A DNA stretch of 37,297 nucleotides from Bacteroidia bacterium 43-41 (GCA_001898165.1 MKTD01000002.1:1-37297), one strand, 5' to 3'. Positions 1 through 7,130 are shown, counted from the first letter of the stretch. Notes: generated from the sequence alone by a model not told the origin. Numbers and translations: made by a program.

Positions 1-90
1 TTCCGAAGCGTCTAACCATTGCCTTATCTGTTTTTCTTCATTAACAGAAGCGCTCCCCTCAAAAAAACGATATAAAAGCTCTTTATTCAT
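1..90 (-). CDS. FecR-like anti-sigma factor, N-terminal fragment
   Basis: A minus-strand reading frame begins with ATG at 88-90 and runs off the left edge. The 30 visible residues start MNKELLYRFFEGSASVNEEK and include the motif IRQWLDASE. Such a start, a short helical segment followed by an E-x-x-x-I-x-x-W-L signature, is typical of the cytoplasmic anti-sigma end of Bacteroidota FecR proteins. It lies 70 nt downstream of an ECF sigma gene on the same strand, the usual sigma/anti-sigma order. The rest of the gene (membrane helix, periplasmic FecR domain) and probably a TonB-dependent receptor should lie outside the window. The family call rests on 30 residues plus context. Confidence 0.7.
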   Translation of the reverse strand, partial: MNKELLYRFFEGSASVNEEKQIRQWLDASE

Positions 91-160
91 ACGATAATTT
101 TCTTTCCTCTCTATATATAACAGTTCAAAAGAGAGTTACCCTAATGGGAAATATGTTTTT

Positions 161-727
161 TTAATAAAAATAAAATAAAAAAAGTGATAAGCAGATGAAA
201 TCTTTTAAAGAAAAGCGGAGTTGAGCCAGGGCTTTTGATATATGAAACTCAATAGTTTTAATGCTCAGATCCATTTGGTTGGCAATGTCCTGGTAAGACA
301 GGCCCTGGTACCGGTTTAAAATAAATATCTGACGAGTTCTTGGGGGTAATTTATCAAGGGTAGATTCTACAATTTTTTGTATCTCGTCCGAAAAAATAAA
401 ATCCGGATCGCATGCTTGCAACGTATTTATTCTTGTAGATAAGAGCCACTCGGCGTGGTCGTTTATTTCTTTCTCGGCACGTTGACGTACTTGGATGTGC
501 TGTAAGTAATTCAGGCACTTGTTTTTAATGATGGTAAGGATATAGGCCTGGGCCTTGGTGTCCGGCAAAAGGTCCTCCCTGTTCTCCCAGTAGATGGTAA
601 ATGCTTCCGAAACGAAATCTTCCGCTACCTCTTTTTCTTTTACATAACCCCATGCAAAACGAATAAAACGATCGTAATATTCATTAAACAGATTATTGAA
701 ATTTTGCAAGGGGGAGAAAGAATTCAT
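161..727 (-). CDS. ECF RNA polymerase sigma factor (FecI-like, Bacteroidota type)
   Basis: A 188-residue protein with the two domains of a group-4 sigma factor. Residues about 16-53 (YYDRFIRFAWGYVKEKEVAE...) match region 2, which binds core polymerase and the -10 element. Residues about 126-172 (LPPRTRQIFILNRYQGLSYQ...) match the region 4 helix-turn-helix, with the usual LSYQDIA...TIEFHISKAL pattern. The tail (CLSLFLFYFY) is unusually hydrophobic. The FecR-like gene that follows suggests control by a surface-signalling cascade in which an outer-membrane receptor relieves anti-sigma inhibition, commonly for glycan or iron uptake; the substrate cannot be seen here. The start is the ATG at 725-727, and a TAnnTTTG box lies 20 nt upstream. 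Confidence 0.92.
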   Translation of the reverse strand: MNSFSPLQNFNNLFNEYYDRFIRFAWGYVKEKEVAEDFVSEAFTIYWENREDLLPDTKAQAYILTIIKNKCLNYLQHIQVRQRAEKEINDHAEWLLSTRINTLQACDPDFIFSDEIQKIVESTLDKLPPRTRQIFILNRYQGLSYQDIANQMDLSIKTIEFHISKALAQLRFSLKDFICLSLFLFYFY

Positions 728-746
728 TGTGCCTCAATTTTCGGAA

Positions 747-754
747 CAAATATA
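747..754 (-). promoter_or_regulatory. Possible -7 box of the ECF sigma gene
   Basis: On the minus strand this octamer reads TATATTTG, matching the Bacteroidota -7 consensus TAnnTTTG, about 20 nt upstream of the sigma gene start. There is no good TTG at the usual 19-20 nt upstream spacing, so the call is weak. Confidence 0.35.
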
Positions 755-926
755 GATACAAAACAGAGTCAATTGAAATTTTTTAACAAAAAAATTGTAA
801 GATTTAGTCGAAAGAGTGTCTAATTCGGTAAGGATCACGTATGATGATTATAATGACAGGCAAATAAAAAATCGCCCGGTTTCCCAGAGCGGCTATGTTG
901 ACCCTTTTGTTCAATGTCAATTAAAA

Positions 927-1331
927 CTAAAGCGCAACAACCTGTAATTCGTGAGCAAGCTTATGAAAAGCTTCCGATATTTTCCGCGCCTGTTCTGGCC
1001 TCGGTTTGGTTTCGCCGGTAGCATATCTCTGTAATTGCCGTTGATTAATACCCGTAAGCCTTTCCAATGCGGCATTGGTAAAAATACCCCGGTAATGAGT
1101 TAAAAGACTTTCCGGATCAAATTTATAAATCAAGTCAAAATCACTGGAAAAAACATCAGCAATTTCATCCCCAAATTCGCGCGAAGTATCCAAATGAAAA
1201 ATAATCGCATCTTTCATATTTTTCTGCAATTCCTCAAAAGTTGCACCTGTAGCTACACACCCGGGCAACGCATCTATGTATGCCGAATAATTGTTATTCG
1301 TAATTTCAACATTAACAGTTACTTTATTCAT
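927..1331 (-). CDS. hicB: HicB-family antitoxin with C-terminal helix-turn-helix
   Basis: A 134-residue protein. Residues 1-55 form the HicB partial RNase H-like fold: strand NKVTVNVEITNNNYSAYID, then the LPGCVATGATFEELQKNMKDAI segment that HicB proteins share. The C-terminal part (ALERLTGINQRQLQRYATGETKPRPEQARKI) is an Xre-like helix-turn-helix for DNA binding. It lies 37 nt downstream of hicA in the same orientation, so HicB should neutralise HicA and repress the shared promoter. A palindrome inside that promoter is a good candidate for the HTH target. Toxin first and antitoxin second is the common hicAB order. Confidence 0.9.
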   Translation of the reverse strand: MNKVTVNVEITNNNYSAYIDALPGCVATGATFEELQKNMKDAIIFHLDTSREFGDEIADVFSSDFDLIYKFDPESLLTHYRGIFTNAALERLTGINQRQLQRYATGETKPRPEQARKISEAFHKLAHELQVVAL

Positions 1332-1368
1332 ATTATCAAGTTTTAAAAGTGAGAATAAAAGGCGGGAA

Positions 1369-1563
1369 TCATATAAGCCCTGTCTGTTTTAAAATGCTTT
1401 TTGCCGTGTTTGGTGGCAAATCATCGCTAAACTTTCCAGGTATTGTCACCGTTCCGCTCTTTGTTGGATGTCTGTATTGTCTGTGGCTCCCTTTTTGTCG
1501 TATAAACATCCAGCCATCAGCTTTGATGTACGAAATCATTTCTTTTACTTTCCAAATTTTCAT
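1369..1563 (-). CDS. hicA: HicA-family mRNA interferase toxin
   Basis: A 64-residue protein with a double-stranded-RNA-binding-like fold, typical in size for HicA (about 55-85 residues). The segment GWMFIRQKGSHRQYRH contains the conserved G-S-H, where His is the catalytic residue of HicA ribonucleases, and VTIPGKFSDDLPPNTAKSIL matches the conserved V-x-(I/V)-P ... L-x-x-x-T-x-x-x-I-L-K end. HicA cleaves mRNA and halts growth when HicB is lost. The gene appears complete with its catalytic His intact, so the pair may be active. The start is the ATG at 1561-1563, 26 nt downstream of the -7 box. Confidence 0.9.
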   Translation of the reverse strand: MKIWKVKEMISYIKADGWMFIRQKGSHRQYRHPTKSGTVTIPGKFSDDLPPNTAKSILKQTGLI

Positions 1564-1588
1564 TGAGCGCTTGCTTTAATTGACGCCT

Positions 1589-1619
1589 CAAAGATAGTTG
1601 TAATATTACAATCATGCAA
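1589..1619 (-). promoter_or_regulatory. hicAB promoter with internal palindromic operator
   Basis: Read on the minus strand, TTG (1617-1619) is separated by exactly 20 nt from TATCTTTG (1589-1596), matching the Bacteroidota TTG-N20-TAnnTTTG promoter. The spacer holds a perfect 14-nt palindrome, TTGTAATATTACAA (1598-1611). A repressor bound there would block polymerase, which fits autoregulation by the HTH domain of HicB. That HicB is the ligand is inference. Confidence 0.75.
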
Positions 1620-1657
1620 GTAAGATCATAATTTAAATTTGTGTAATATGCCAAATA

Positions 1658-1846
1658 TTAAAATTGCGCTTCTCCTGAAAAATCATCACGCATGAGCGTG
1701 ATATCATTGAAAGATTGTTTATATTTGCGATACCCAAACAAGTTGAATATATGGCGAAGTCTCTCAGGCGTGTAATCCGTATAGTAATTGGGTTCCGGAA
1801 TCAACTCCGGTGGGCTCACGTCTGATTTTGAGACAGCTACAACCAA
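1658..1846 (-). CDS. Unrecognised 62-residue ORF, possibly a gene remnant
   Basis: A small minus-strand frame between hicAB and the DUF5009 gene. The predicted protein is rich in aromatic and charged residues (YYTDYTPERLRHIFNLFGYR) and has no signal peptide or recognisable domain. It lacks a visible promoter or strong ribosome binding site. It may be the degraded C-terminal end of a larger gene or chance coding. It is listed because it fills most of the 434 bases between hicA and the next gene. Confidence 0.2.
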   Translation of the reverse strand: MVVAVSKSDVSPPELIPEPNYYTDYTPERLRHIFNLFGYRKYKQSFNDITLMRDDFSGEAQF

Positions 1847-1997
1847 TCGGTTCCTTTGTCAAATGGGAATCGTTGTAGTTAAAGGTGGATAAATTATCGA
1901 AAAAAAGATATTTGATAAAGCTTCCAGATAATAAATACAGTCCAAGTTGCATTAGAGTACATGGCATCACACCTGATAAACAGTAAATAACAATAAT

Positions 1998-3119
1998 ATG
2001 GAGGAAAAATTGGAAAAACAACAACCGGAAAGGTTGAAATCATTGGATGCCCTTCGTGGGTTCGATATGTTTTGGATCATGGGAGCAGAGGAAGTTTTTA
2101 TTTTGCTCGGATCGCTAACCGGTCTCCCCGCATTGCAATGGTGGGCCAACCAAATGACGCACGTGGAGTGGCACGGATTCCACGCATACGATATGATTTT
2201 CCCGTTGTTTCTCTTTATTGCCGGCGTCTCTTTTCCGTTTTCGGCTAAAAAACGCTTGAGTGTCGATGGGGGGCGGAAATCACTATACAGGCATATTTTT
2301 AAAAGAGGATTACTCTTGGTTTTGATCGGGATTATCTACAACAACGGTTTCAGTTTTGATTTTGCAAATATGCGCTATGCAAGCGTCCTTGGGCGAATCG
2401 GATTGGCGTGGATGTTTGGAGCACTGCTGTTTATGAATACCAAAAATACGAAAATCCGGTTTCTCTGGTTCAGCGGGCTCCTGGTTTTCTATTGGTTATT
2501 GTTTGTCTTTTTCAAAGCGCCCGACTTCGGAGATCCGGATCATTATTCTATGAGAGGAAATATTTCCAGTTATATCGACCGGATTTTATTGCCGGGCAGA
2601 TTCTGTTGTTATGAAATAGGAGATAACGAAGGAGTGTTGCCGACCATCGCAGCTGTCGGCACAGCGCTTCTCGGCATGCTTACCGGAGAGTTCTTGATGA
2701 CTAAGCTGAAACCGATGAAGAAGGTGTTGTACCTTGTAGTAGCAGCCGTTTTGCTGATGATTGTCGGGCAGGTATGGAATCTTGCTTTCCCGATCAACAA
2801 GAACCTGTGGTCGAGCTCGTTCGTTTGCTGGGTAGGTGGATTGAGTATGCTGTTGCTCGCTGTTTTTTACCTGGTTATCGACGTGTGGAAGTTTCAGAAA
2901 TGGGCTTTTTTCTTTGTAGTGATAGGAATGAACCCCATAACCATTTATTTGGCAAACCGGATAATAGGGTGGGGCAACGCAAATAAATTTTTCTTCAGCG
3001 GGCTTGCCGGCCTGTTCCCCGAAGCTTGGGCACCTTTTATCATGGCCATCGGTTACGTGATTATTGGCTGGGCCTTCCTTTACGTTTTGTATAAAAAGAA
3101 GGTGTTTTTGAAAGTTTAA
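1998..3119 (+). CDS. DUF5009 / HGSNAT-like multi-pass membrane acyltransferase
   Basis: A 373-residue membrane protein. It begins with a short charged tail and then SLDALRGFDMFWIMGAEEV, the signature of the COG4299/DUF5009 family related to heparan-alpha-glucosaminide N-acetyltransferase. About ten hydrophobic helices follow, with a conserved short H-x-x-x-H-G-F-H region near residues 51-57 (THVEWHGFH) before the second helix, as expected for the catalytic His zone of this family. Relatives move acetyl groups across the membrane onto sugars. In Bacteroidota they often sit among glycan-use genes, but no such genes are adjacent here, so the substrate is unknown. A copy of the interspersed repeat begins 29 bases after its stop codon. 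Confidence 0.85.
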   Translation: MEEKLEKQQPERLKSLDALRGFDMFWIMGAEEVFILLGSLTGLPALQWWANQMTHVEWHGFHAYDMIFPLFLFIAGVSFPFSAKKRLSVDGGRKSLYRHIFKRGLLLVLIGIIYNNGFSFDFANMRYASVLGRIGLAWMFGALLFMNTKNTKIRFLWFSGLLVFYWLLFVFFKAPDFGDPDHYSMRGNISSYIDRILLPGRFCCYEIGDNEGVLPTIAAVGTALLGMLTGEFLMTKLKPMKKVLYLVVAAVLLMIVGQVWNLAFPINKNLWSSSFVCWVGGLSMLLLAVFYLVIDVWKFQKWAFFFVVIGMNPITIYLANRIIGWGNANKFFFSGLAGLFPEAWAPFIMAIGYVIIGWAFLYVLYKKKVFLKV

Positions 3120-3147
3120 TTTCCCAATTAATATATAATATATATTC

Positions 3148-3311
3148 AACTTTCGCATGTTTTCTTGGTTAGTGCATGCGGCTAAAGCAGAAGTTTATAG
3201 ATGTTTTACGGGGTACCCATAGCTCACGATAAACGTAAAAAAGAGTAGTTGTCCAAAGCGAAGCGAGTTCTACTCTTTCAGTGAACGATTTAGTTGCAAT
3301 CCTGCTCGCAT
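3148..3311 (+). repeat. Interspersed modular palindromic repeat, copy A
   Basis: It begins with AACTTTCGCA (3148-3157), identical to the left end of copies at 5677 and 8261. It shares blocks with them in order: GCATGCGGCTAAA, TTTTACGGGGTACCCATAG, CTCACGAT and GATTTAGTTGCAATC. A central hairpin AAAGAGTAG (3240-3248) / CTACTCTTT (3270-3278) is shared with copy B. The middle stem GCGGCTAAA (3178-3186) / TTTAGTTGC (3289-3297) pairs with two G-U pairs. The right terminal arm is degenerate, so the end coordinate is approximate. It lies immediately 3' of the DUF5009 gene. Confidence 0.85.
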
Positions 3312-3580
3312 TATCCGTTACCGGATATTCCCAATAAATTAATTTTTCATACCATTTTTCAGAAAAAACATTTTAATTGTAACTAGCACATATATAGTAT
3401 ATTGTGCATTTTATATGCTCGTATAGTTATAATTTAACATTAAAATCAATCCGAAAATACAAAAAAATGTTCATTTAGTCCTAACATCTCAACCGGGTTC
3501 CGTACTATTTTTACCGTCACGAAATGGCTGAAGGCTATTCATTGTTTAATTATTTTATAAATTCACTAAAAACTTATTTT
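3312..3580. other. AT-rich leader region upstream of the small acidic protein
   Basis: No gene is supported here. The stretch is strongly AT-rich and contains a -7-like TATTTTTA at 3506-3513 that could start transcription of the small protein and fimbrillin genes downstream. No convincing TTG partner is present at the usual distance. Confidence 0.35.
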
Positions 3581-3757
3581 ATGCACAAAAATTTGCGAAA
3601 AAAATCACAGATTATACAGAAAGGGGTTTCTCTTTCCGTACAAGACGTGTCGGGAACGTATATCGCACCCGATATCGAAGTTATCGATATTGAAATAGAG
3701 CAGAACTTCTTAGGAAGTGGCGGTAATGGCGGAGAGATGGGTCCGAGTGAACTTTAA
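3581..3757 (+). CDS. Small acidic protein upstream of a fimbrillin gene
   Basis: A 58-residue protein starting at ATG 3581 (an in-frame ATG at 3524 would add 19 residues that look unlike the rest). The N-terminus is basic (MHKNLRKKSQIIQKG) and the second half is acidic, YIAPDIEVIDIEIEQNFLGS followed by a glycine-rich GGNGGEMG tail. Short proteins with an APxIEVIDIExEQ block and Gly/Ser tail are common beside surface-protein genes in Bacteroidota, but I know of no established function. It has no signal peptide. The fimbrillin lipoprotein starts 25 nt downstream, so the two are probably cotranscribed. Confidence 0.65.
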   Translation: MHKNLRKKSQIIQKGVSLSVQDVSGTYIAPDIEVIDIEIEQNFLGSGGNGGEMGPSEL

Positions 3758-3782
3758 ACCTAACAGCAAAAACTATTTAATT

Positions 3783-4829
3783 ATGAAATTCAAATCTTTT
3801 TTCTTCGCAGCTATTGCTCTCATTGTAGCTGGCTGCACCGGCAACGATATAGTTGACTTAAGCGAGAACGTTCAAACGGTTGAGCCGGACAAGCCGTTGT
3901 TACACATTACAGCTTCATTTGATGAGCCGGCCGGGACGCGCGCCTTTCTCGAAGAATATGGAGCTACAGTAATGAAAACCATTGGATTCAGGTGGGAAGT
4001 GAATGATGAAATTCAATTTTGCTTTGAACAGGGTGAAATCAAGGTCAAAGGTAACACCCTTGTTTCCAGTGTAAGCGAGGATAAAAAAACGGCCTTTTTT
4101 GACGTAACTGTTCCCGGAGGAATTGATCCAGCCAACCCGTACACCCTTTACGCTTACCGAAGCGGCAGGAAAAGTGGAATATCTTCAGGAAGTGTATTGG
4201 ATAATACCACTCCGACCATAGCTATTCTTCCAACGCTACAGTATGAGTATAAAGCTACATTAGCTGATCAGGCCACTGTTTTCTCATTATGGACCAAAAA
4301 AAATATTACTCCTGAAACGACTTCTATATCGCTTTCTTTTCAGCATTTGGGATCGATGATGACCCTTCACCTGAAGAATGTAGGCGCCACCGAAATTGAC
4401 GACTTGCATTCACTTGCTCTCCAATCCAATCCGACTCAGAATTGGATCATTAATCGTTTAGAAGGGGGTGGCGGAGCACAATTTGATATGGCGACAGGTA
4501 ACTATGTAGACGGAAACGAAAAGTTTTCATATACATTGACGTTTTTCCTACCTTCGCCCACGCTTGCGTCGGGTAGTGTAGGGACATACTACCTTTGGTT
4601 TGTTCCAAAAACAGATATCTCTACATTCAATTTACTCTTGGTTTCGTTAGAAAGTCCGGGAAATATAATAACAGGTGTGACTAATGTCAGCAAGAATATC
4701 ACAAAAAGCCTCGAGCGCGGGAAAAACTATATATTGTTCGCCTCTATAGAAAAAGATGAGGCTGCTACTCCTCCTCGTAAATATAAAGTGAATTTTACAG
4801 ATTCATCTTACAATCCTCTAGCTCCTTAA
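3783..4829 (+). CDS. Fimbrillin-family surface lipoprotein
   Basis: A 348-residue protein when started at ATG 3783; the frame is open from 3717 but this start gives a proper lipoprotein signal. MKFKSFFFAAIALIVAGC has a basic start, a hydrophobic core and an LIVAGC lipobox with Cys at residue 18. The body has the fimbrillin (FimA/Mfa1-like) N-terminal pattern: ITASFDEPAGTRAF, then FRWEVNDEIQFCFE and a later FQHLGSMMTLHLKN segment. Members are exported as lipoproteins and often assemble into fimbriae after protease cleavage near the TR(A/S) site; GTRAF here could be such a site. No further fimbrial genes follow, so it may be an orphan or accessory subunit. The 3' end is abrupt (SSYNPLAP), and a C-terminal truncation is possible. 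Confidence 0.78.
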   Translation: MKFKSFFFAAIALIVAGCTGNDIVDLSENVQTVEPDKPLLHITASFDEPAGTRAFLEEYGATVMKTIGFRWEVNDEIQFCFEQGEIKVKGNTLVSSVSEDKKTAFFDVTVPGGIDPANPYTLYAYRSGRKSGISSGSVLDNTTPTIAILPTLQYEYKATLADQATVFSLWTKKNITPETTSISLSFQHLGSMMTLHLKNVGATEIDDLHSLALQSNPTQNWIINRLEGGGGAQFDMATGNYVDGNEKFSYTLTFFLPSPTLASGSVGTYYLWFVPKTDISTFNLLLVSLESPGNIITGVTNVSKNITKSLERGKNYILFASIEKDEAATPPRKYKVNFTDSSYNPLAP

Positions 4830-4845
4830 CCGGAGTTGGAGTTGA

Positions 4846-5394
4846 TTAGAAGTTGTTTACCCAAGAGGCATAAGCATCCATATAATTTTTGAGGAAATGG
4901 CGCGTATCTTCGCTAAGGAGATTTCCCTTTTCGTCGAAAAGAGTATGGGCGCTTCCTATATAAGCTTCCGGTTGCTGCATCATGGGAACATTCAGATGCA
5001 CCATCGATTGGCGTACGATATGATTGGCTCCGAAGGCACCGAGGGCGCCTATCGATACGCTGACAACCGCTCCAGGTTTTCCGTTCCAGACACTTTGTCC
5101 GTAAGGTCTTGAACCTACATCGAAAGCATTTTTCAGAGCACCGGGAATCGACCGGTTATATTCGGGTGTAACAAATAGAAATCCGTCGACAGATTTTATT
5201 TTTTTACGAAAATCAACATACTCCGTTGGAGGGTTTTGCTCGAGATCCTCATTGTAATAAGGTAATTGTCCTATTGGCACGATTTCCAGTTCTAAAGAAT
5301 CTGGAGCTAACTTGATCAGTTGGTTGGCTATCTTTTTGTTAAAAGATTCTTTTCTTAAGCTGCCTACCAAGACAGCGATTTTCTTCTTGCTCAT
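4846..5394 (-). CDS. NADPH-dependent FMN reductase (flavodoxin-like quinone/chromate reductase type)
   Basis: A 182-residue flavodoxin-fold protein. The N-terminal KIAVLVGSLRKESFNKKIAN gives the FMN phosphate loop (GSLRKxSxN), and TPEYNRSIPGALKNAFDVGS is the conserved P-E-Y-N-x-S-(I/V)-P-G-x-L-K-N-A-(I/L)-D motif that binds the flavin ring in the YieF/ChrR/ArsH-like family. Length is normal for the family. The likely role is soluble two-electron reduction of quinones or other electrophiles using NADPH. It converges with the fimbrillin gene, leaving 16 nt between stops. The upstream region holds inverted repeats and no clear promoter. Confidence 0.9.
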   Translation of the reverse strand: MSKKKIAVLVGSLRKESFNKKIANQLIKLAPDSLELEIVPIGQLPYYNEDLEQNPPTEYVDFRKKIKSVDGFLFVTPEYNRSIPGALKNAFDVGSRPYGQSVWNGKPGAVVSVSIGALGAFGANHIVRQSMVHLNVPMMQQPEAYIGSAHTLFDEKGNLLSEDTRHFLKNYMDAYASWVNNF

Positions 5395-5418
5395 AATAAT
5401 TTTTTAAAATGTTAGAAA

Positions 5419-5591
5419 GTGTTTTGAATTTTACGAATATGTTTTTACTTCTCTCTTTTATGCTGTTTTGTGCCCTTTTTCGCGTCCTTGAACTTTCCTT
5501 TCTTCCGTATAGCCCGCTATACGATGCAAAACGAAAATCCAAATCCATCAAAAAATGACTGAAGAACAGTACATAAAAAAATTCAAAACAC
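5419..5591. repeat. Inverted-repeat element with central palindrome
   Basis: Perfect 14-nt inverted ends, GTGTTTTGAATTTT (5419-5432) and AAAATTCAAAACAC (5578-5591), bracket 145 bases. Near the middle is a near-perfect palindrome, CGTATAGCCCGCTATACG (5506-5523), with 8-bp arms and a 2-base centre. The intermediate arms do not pair well. No gene is evident inside. It could be a small non-autonomous element or a regulatory structure upstream of the FMN reductase. Only one copy is visible in the window. Confidence 0.5.
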
Positions 5592-5676
5592 ATTCTTAAT
5601 TCTCCCGTTTGAACAAGAAATTGAGCAGGAAAGTTTTTACGGATCGGCTATTTGGAAAAATTTAACTAAGAAATTT

Positions 5677-5886
5677 AACTTTCGCATATTTTTTTCGGAT
5701 AGCTCATGCGACTAAAGCAGAGGCCTTTTAGCTATTTTACGGGGTACCCATAGCTCACGATGAACGTAAAAAAGAGTAGCTGTCCAAAGCGAAGCGAGTT
5801 CTACTCTTTTAGTGACGTGAGCGAGGATGGGTCGTAAAATATCGTCAGACGATGATTTAGTCGCAATCATATAACTTGCGAAAGTT
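5677..5886 (+). repeat. Interspersed modular palindromic repeat, copy B (full length)
   Basis: The most complete copy, 210 bases. Ends are AACTTTCGCA (5677-5686) and TGCGAAAGTT (5877-5886), perfect inverted repeats. Inside, GCGACTAAA (5708-5716) pairs perfectly with TTTAGTCGC (5856-5864), and AAAGAGTAG (5771-5779) pairs with CTACTCTTT (5801-5809). A TTTTACG / CGTAAAA pair lies between these. The element can therefore fold as one long multi-level hairpin. It lies 3' of tadA (which runs the other way) in a gene-free stretch. Confidence 0.88.
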
Positions 5887-5892
5887 TAGTAA

Positions 5893-5953
5893 GAAACTGT
5901 TTAAAGGCGAAGATCTTTTATTTACGTCTTTCGTAAGAAAATTAAACAGTTTC
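5893..5953. terminator. Long inverted repeat 3' of tadA, possible terminator
   Basis: GAAACTGTTTAA (5893-5904) and TTAAACAGTTTC (5942-5953) form a perfect 12-bp stem, with a further CGAAGA / TCTTTCG pairing inside the 37-base loop. It starts 11 nt past the tadA stop and directly abuts repeat copy B. It could end tadA transcription, though there is no clean U-tract, or be a second repeat family. Confidence 0.45.
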
Positions 5954-5963
5954 CAAACAGGAC

Positions 5964-6404
5964 TTACGATTCCCTTTTCCTTTCAAAAAACTTTTTCATT
6001 AACGCAGCGCATTCCTCATCTAAAATCCCTGACGAAACGGTAGTTTTAGGATGCAAAACACCGGCTGCAAATTTAGAAAAACCGCGTTTTTCGTCGCCAG
6101 CGCCATAAACAATCCGGGAGAGTTGCGACCAGCCCAGGGCACCGGCGCACATCGGGCAGGGCTCAATGGTGACGAAAAGTGTACAACCGACCAGGTACTT
6201 TCCTCCCAAAACGTTGGCGGCTGCAGTTATTGCCTGCATTTCGGCATGTGCGGTAACATCGTTGAGCGTCTCCACTAAATTGTGTGCCCGGACGATAATC
6301 CGATTGTTGGCAACTATGACCGCACCAACCGGTACCTCGCCTTCGTTGAAGGCTTTTTGCGCTTCAATCAGCGCTTGCCGCATAAAATAAGTGTCGTCCG
6401 GCAT
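5964..6404 (-). CDS. tadA: tRNA-specific adenosine deaminase
   Basis: A 146-residue zinc-dependent deaminase. Residues about 53-59 (HAEMQAI) carry the H-A-E zinc ligand and proton shuttle, and PCPMCAGALGWSQLSRIVYG carries the P-C-x-x-C pair. The N-terminal DDTYFMRQALIEAQKAFNEG and GEVPVGAVIV are standard TadA. The enzyme converts A34 to inosine in the tRNA-Arg(ACG) anticodon, allowing decoding of three CGN codons. Length fits bacterial TadA. It starts 3 nt downstream of the stop of the preceding small gene, implying cotranscription. Confidence 0.95.
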   Translation of the reverse strand: MPDDTYFMRQALIEAQKAFNEGEVPVGAVIVANNRIIVRAHNLVETLNDVTAHAEMQAITAAANVLGGKYLVGCTLFVTIEPCPMCAGALGWSQLSRIVYGAGDEKRGFSKFAAGVLHPKTTVSSGILDEECAALMKKFFERKRES

Positions 6405-6407
6405 ATC

Positions 6408-6635
6408 TTACCTCCTCATTTCATTTTCTTCAAAAAGGGTGGGGTAGTCCATATCCATATTTTTGAGAATGTGATTAATAATGGTTTCCCTGAACCATCG
6501 GGAACGATTGGTAATTTTGTATTTCTTCAAATAGAAATTAATAACATCGTATTCTTCGTCGCTAAGCGTAAACTCAGCTTTTTTCGATCGTGGAGTGGGG
6601 TGCCCTTTTAATTTGTACATTTTAGTTGTTCTCAT
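6408..6635 (-). CDS. Small conserved-looking protein cotranscribed with tadA
   Basis: A 75-residue protein if started at ATG 6633-6635 (MRTTKMYKLKGHPTP...); the frame stays open to 6779 but those extra residues are low-complexity and overlap the divergent gene's promoter, and an ATG at 6618-6620 would be shorter still. The sequence is basic at the start, then KKAEFTLSDEEYDVINFYLK and RSRWFRETIINHILKNMD. The strand-helix-helix look resembles a ribbon-helix-helix fold, which would suggest DNA binding, but no family can be named with certainty. Its stop lies 3 nt from the tadA start. Confidence 0.62.
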   Translation of the reverse strand: MRTTKMYKLKGHPTPRSKKAEFTLSDEEYDVINFYLKKYKITNRSRWFRETIINHILKNMDMDYPTLFEENEMRR

Positions 6636-6732
6636 TCCTTCCTTGCTGAAGAATTTATTCGGAAAAATTCCGTAAATCCTTTCCAGATACAAAAAAACAA
6701 AATATTTTAACACGAAAGAAAAGAATATTGCA

Positions 6733-6740
6733 TAAATTTG
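6733..6740 (+). promoter_or_regulatory. Possible -7 box for yraN
   Basis: TAAATTTG matches TAnnTTTG and lies 27 nt before the yraN start. No TTG sits at the preferred spacing, so the support is one box only. Confidence 0.35.
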
Positions 6741-6767
6741 TATTTCTAAGTATCTTCGGGTTAAAAT

Positions 6768-7130
6768 ATGGCACAACATAATGAGTTAGGTAAAAGGGGC
6801 GAGGAGGAGGCCGTAAGATATCTGGAATCGAAAGATTACAAAATTGTCTGCCGGAACTGGAGGCTTTACGGCTATGAGATTGATATTATTGCAGAGGATG
6901 AAGAGTTCATCGTTTTTATTGAAGTGAAGACGAGAACGTCTGTACAATGGGGAGATCCGGTGGGTTTTGTGGATAAACGCCGGATGCGCAGAATGATGGA
7001 TGCTGCCGATCATTATCTGATTAAAAATGATATTGATAAACCCGCCCGGTTTGATATTATCGGCTTGGTTTGGAATGGAAGGAAATTTGAATTGGAGCAT
7101 ATCGATGACGCTTTTTTGCCCTTTTTGTAG
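6768..7130 (+). CDS. YraN/UPF0102 family nuclease-like protein
   Basis: A 120-residue protein with the UPF0102 pattern: MAQHNELGKRGEEEAVRYLE, then WRLYGYEIDIIAEDEEFIVF and IEVKTRTSVQWGDP. E-I-D and E-V-K form the PD-(D/E)XK-like catalytic core (Asp, Glu, Lys) of Holliday-junction-resolvase-like folds. The biological role of the family is not well settled; a nuclease role in DNA processing is inferred from the fold. Length is typical. It starts a plus-strand run of closely spaced genes with the YjbR-like gene and birA. Confidence 0.88.
   Translation: MAQHNELGKRGEEEAVRYLESKDYKIVCRNWRLYGYEIDIIAEDEEFIVFIEVKTRTSVQWGDPVGFVDKRRMRRMMDAADHYLIKNDIDKPARFDIIGLVWNGRKFELEHIDDAFLPFL

Noticed and set aside
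1349-1579. Plus-strand 76-residue open frame over hicA
   Set aside because: It is antisense to hicA, which has a clear family match and a consensus promoter; the plus-strand product has no recognisable features.
2586-3158. Minus-strand 190-residue frame under the DUF5009 gene
   Set aside because: It is a shadow of the membrane-protein gene: no domain, odd composition rich in His and Gln, and no promoter.
5339-5593. Minus-strand 84-residue frame upstream of the FMN reductase
   Set aside because: It overlaps the start of the FMN reductase in another frame and crosses the inverted-repeat element; composition is not protein-like.
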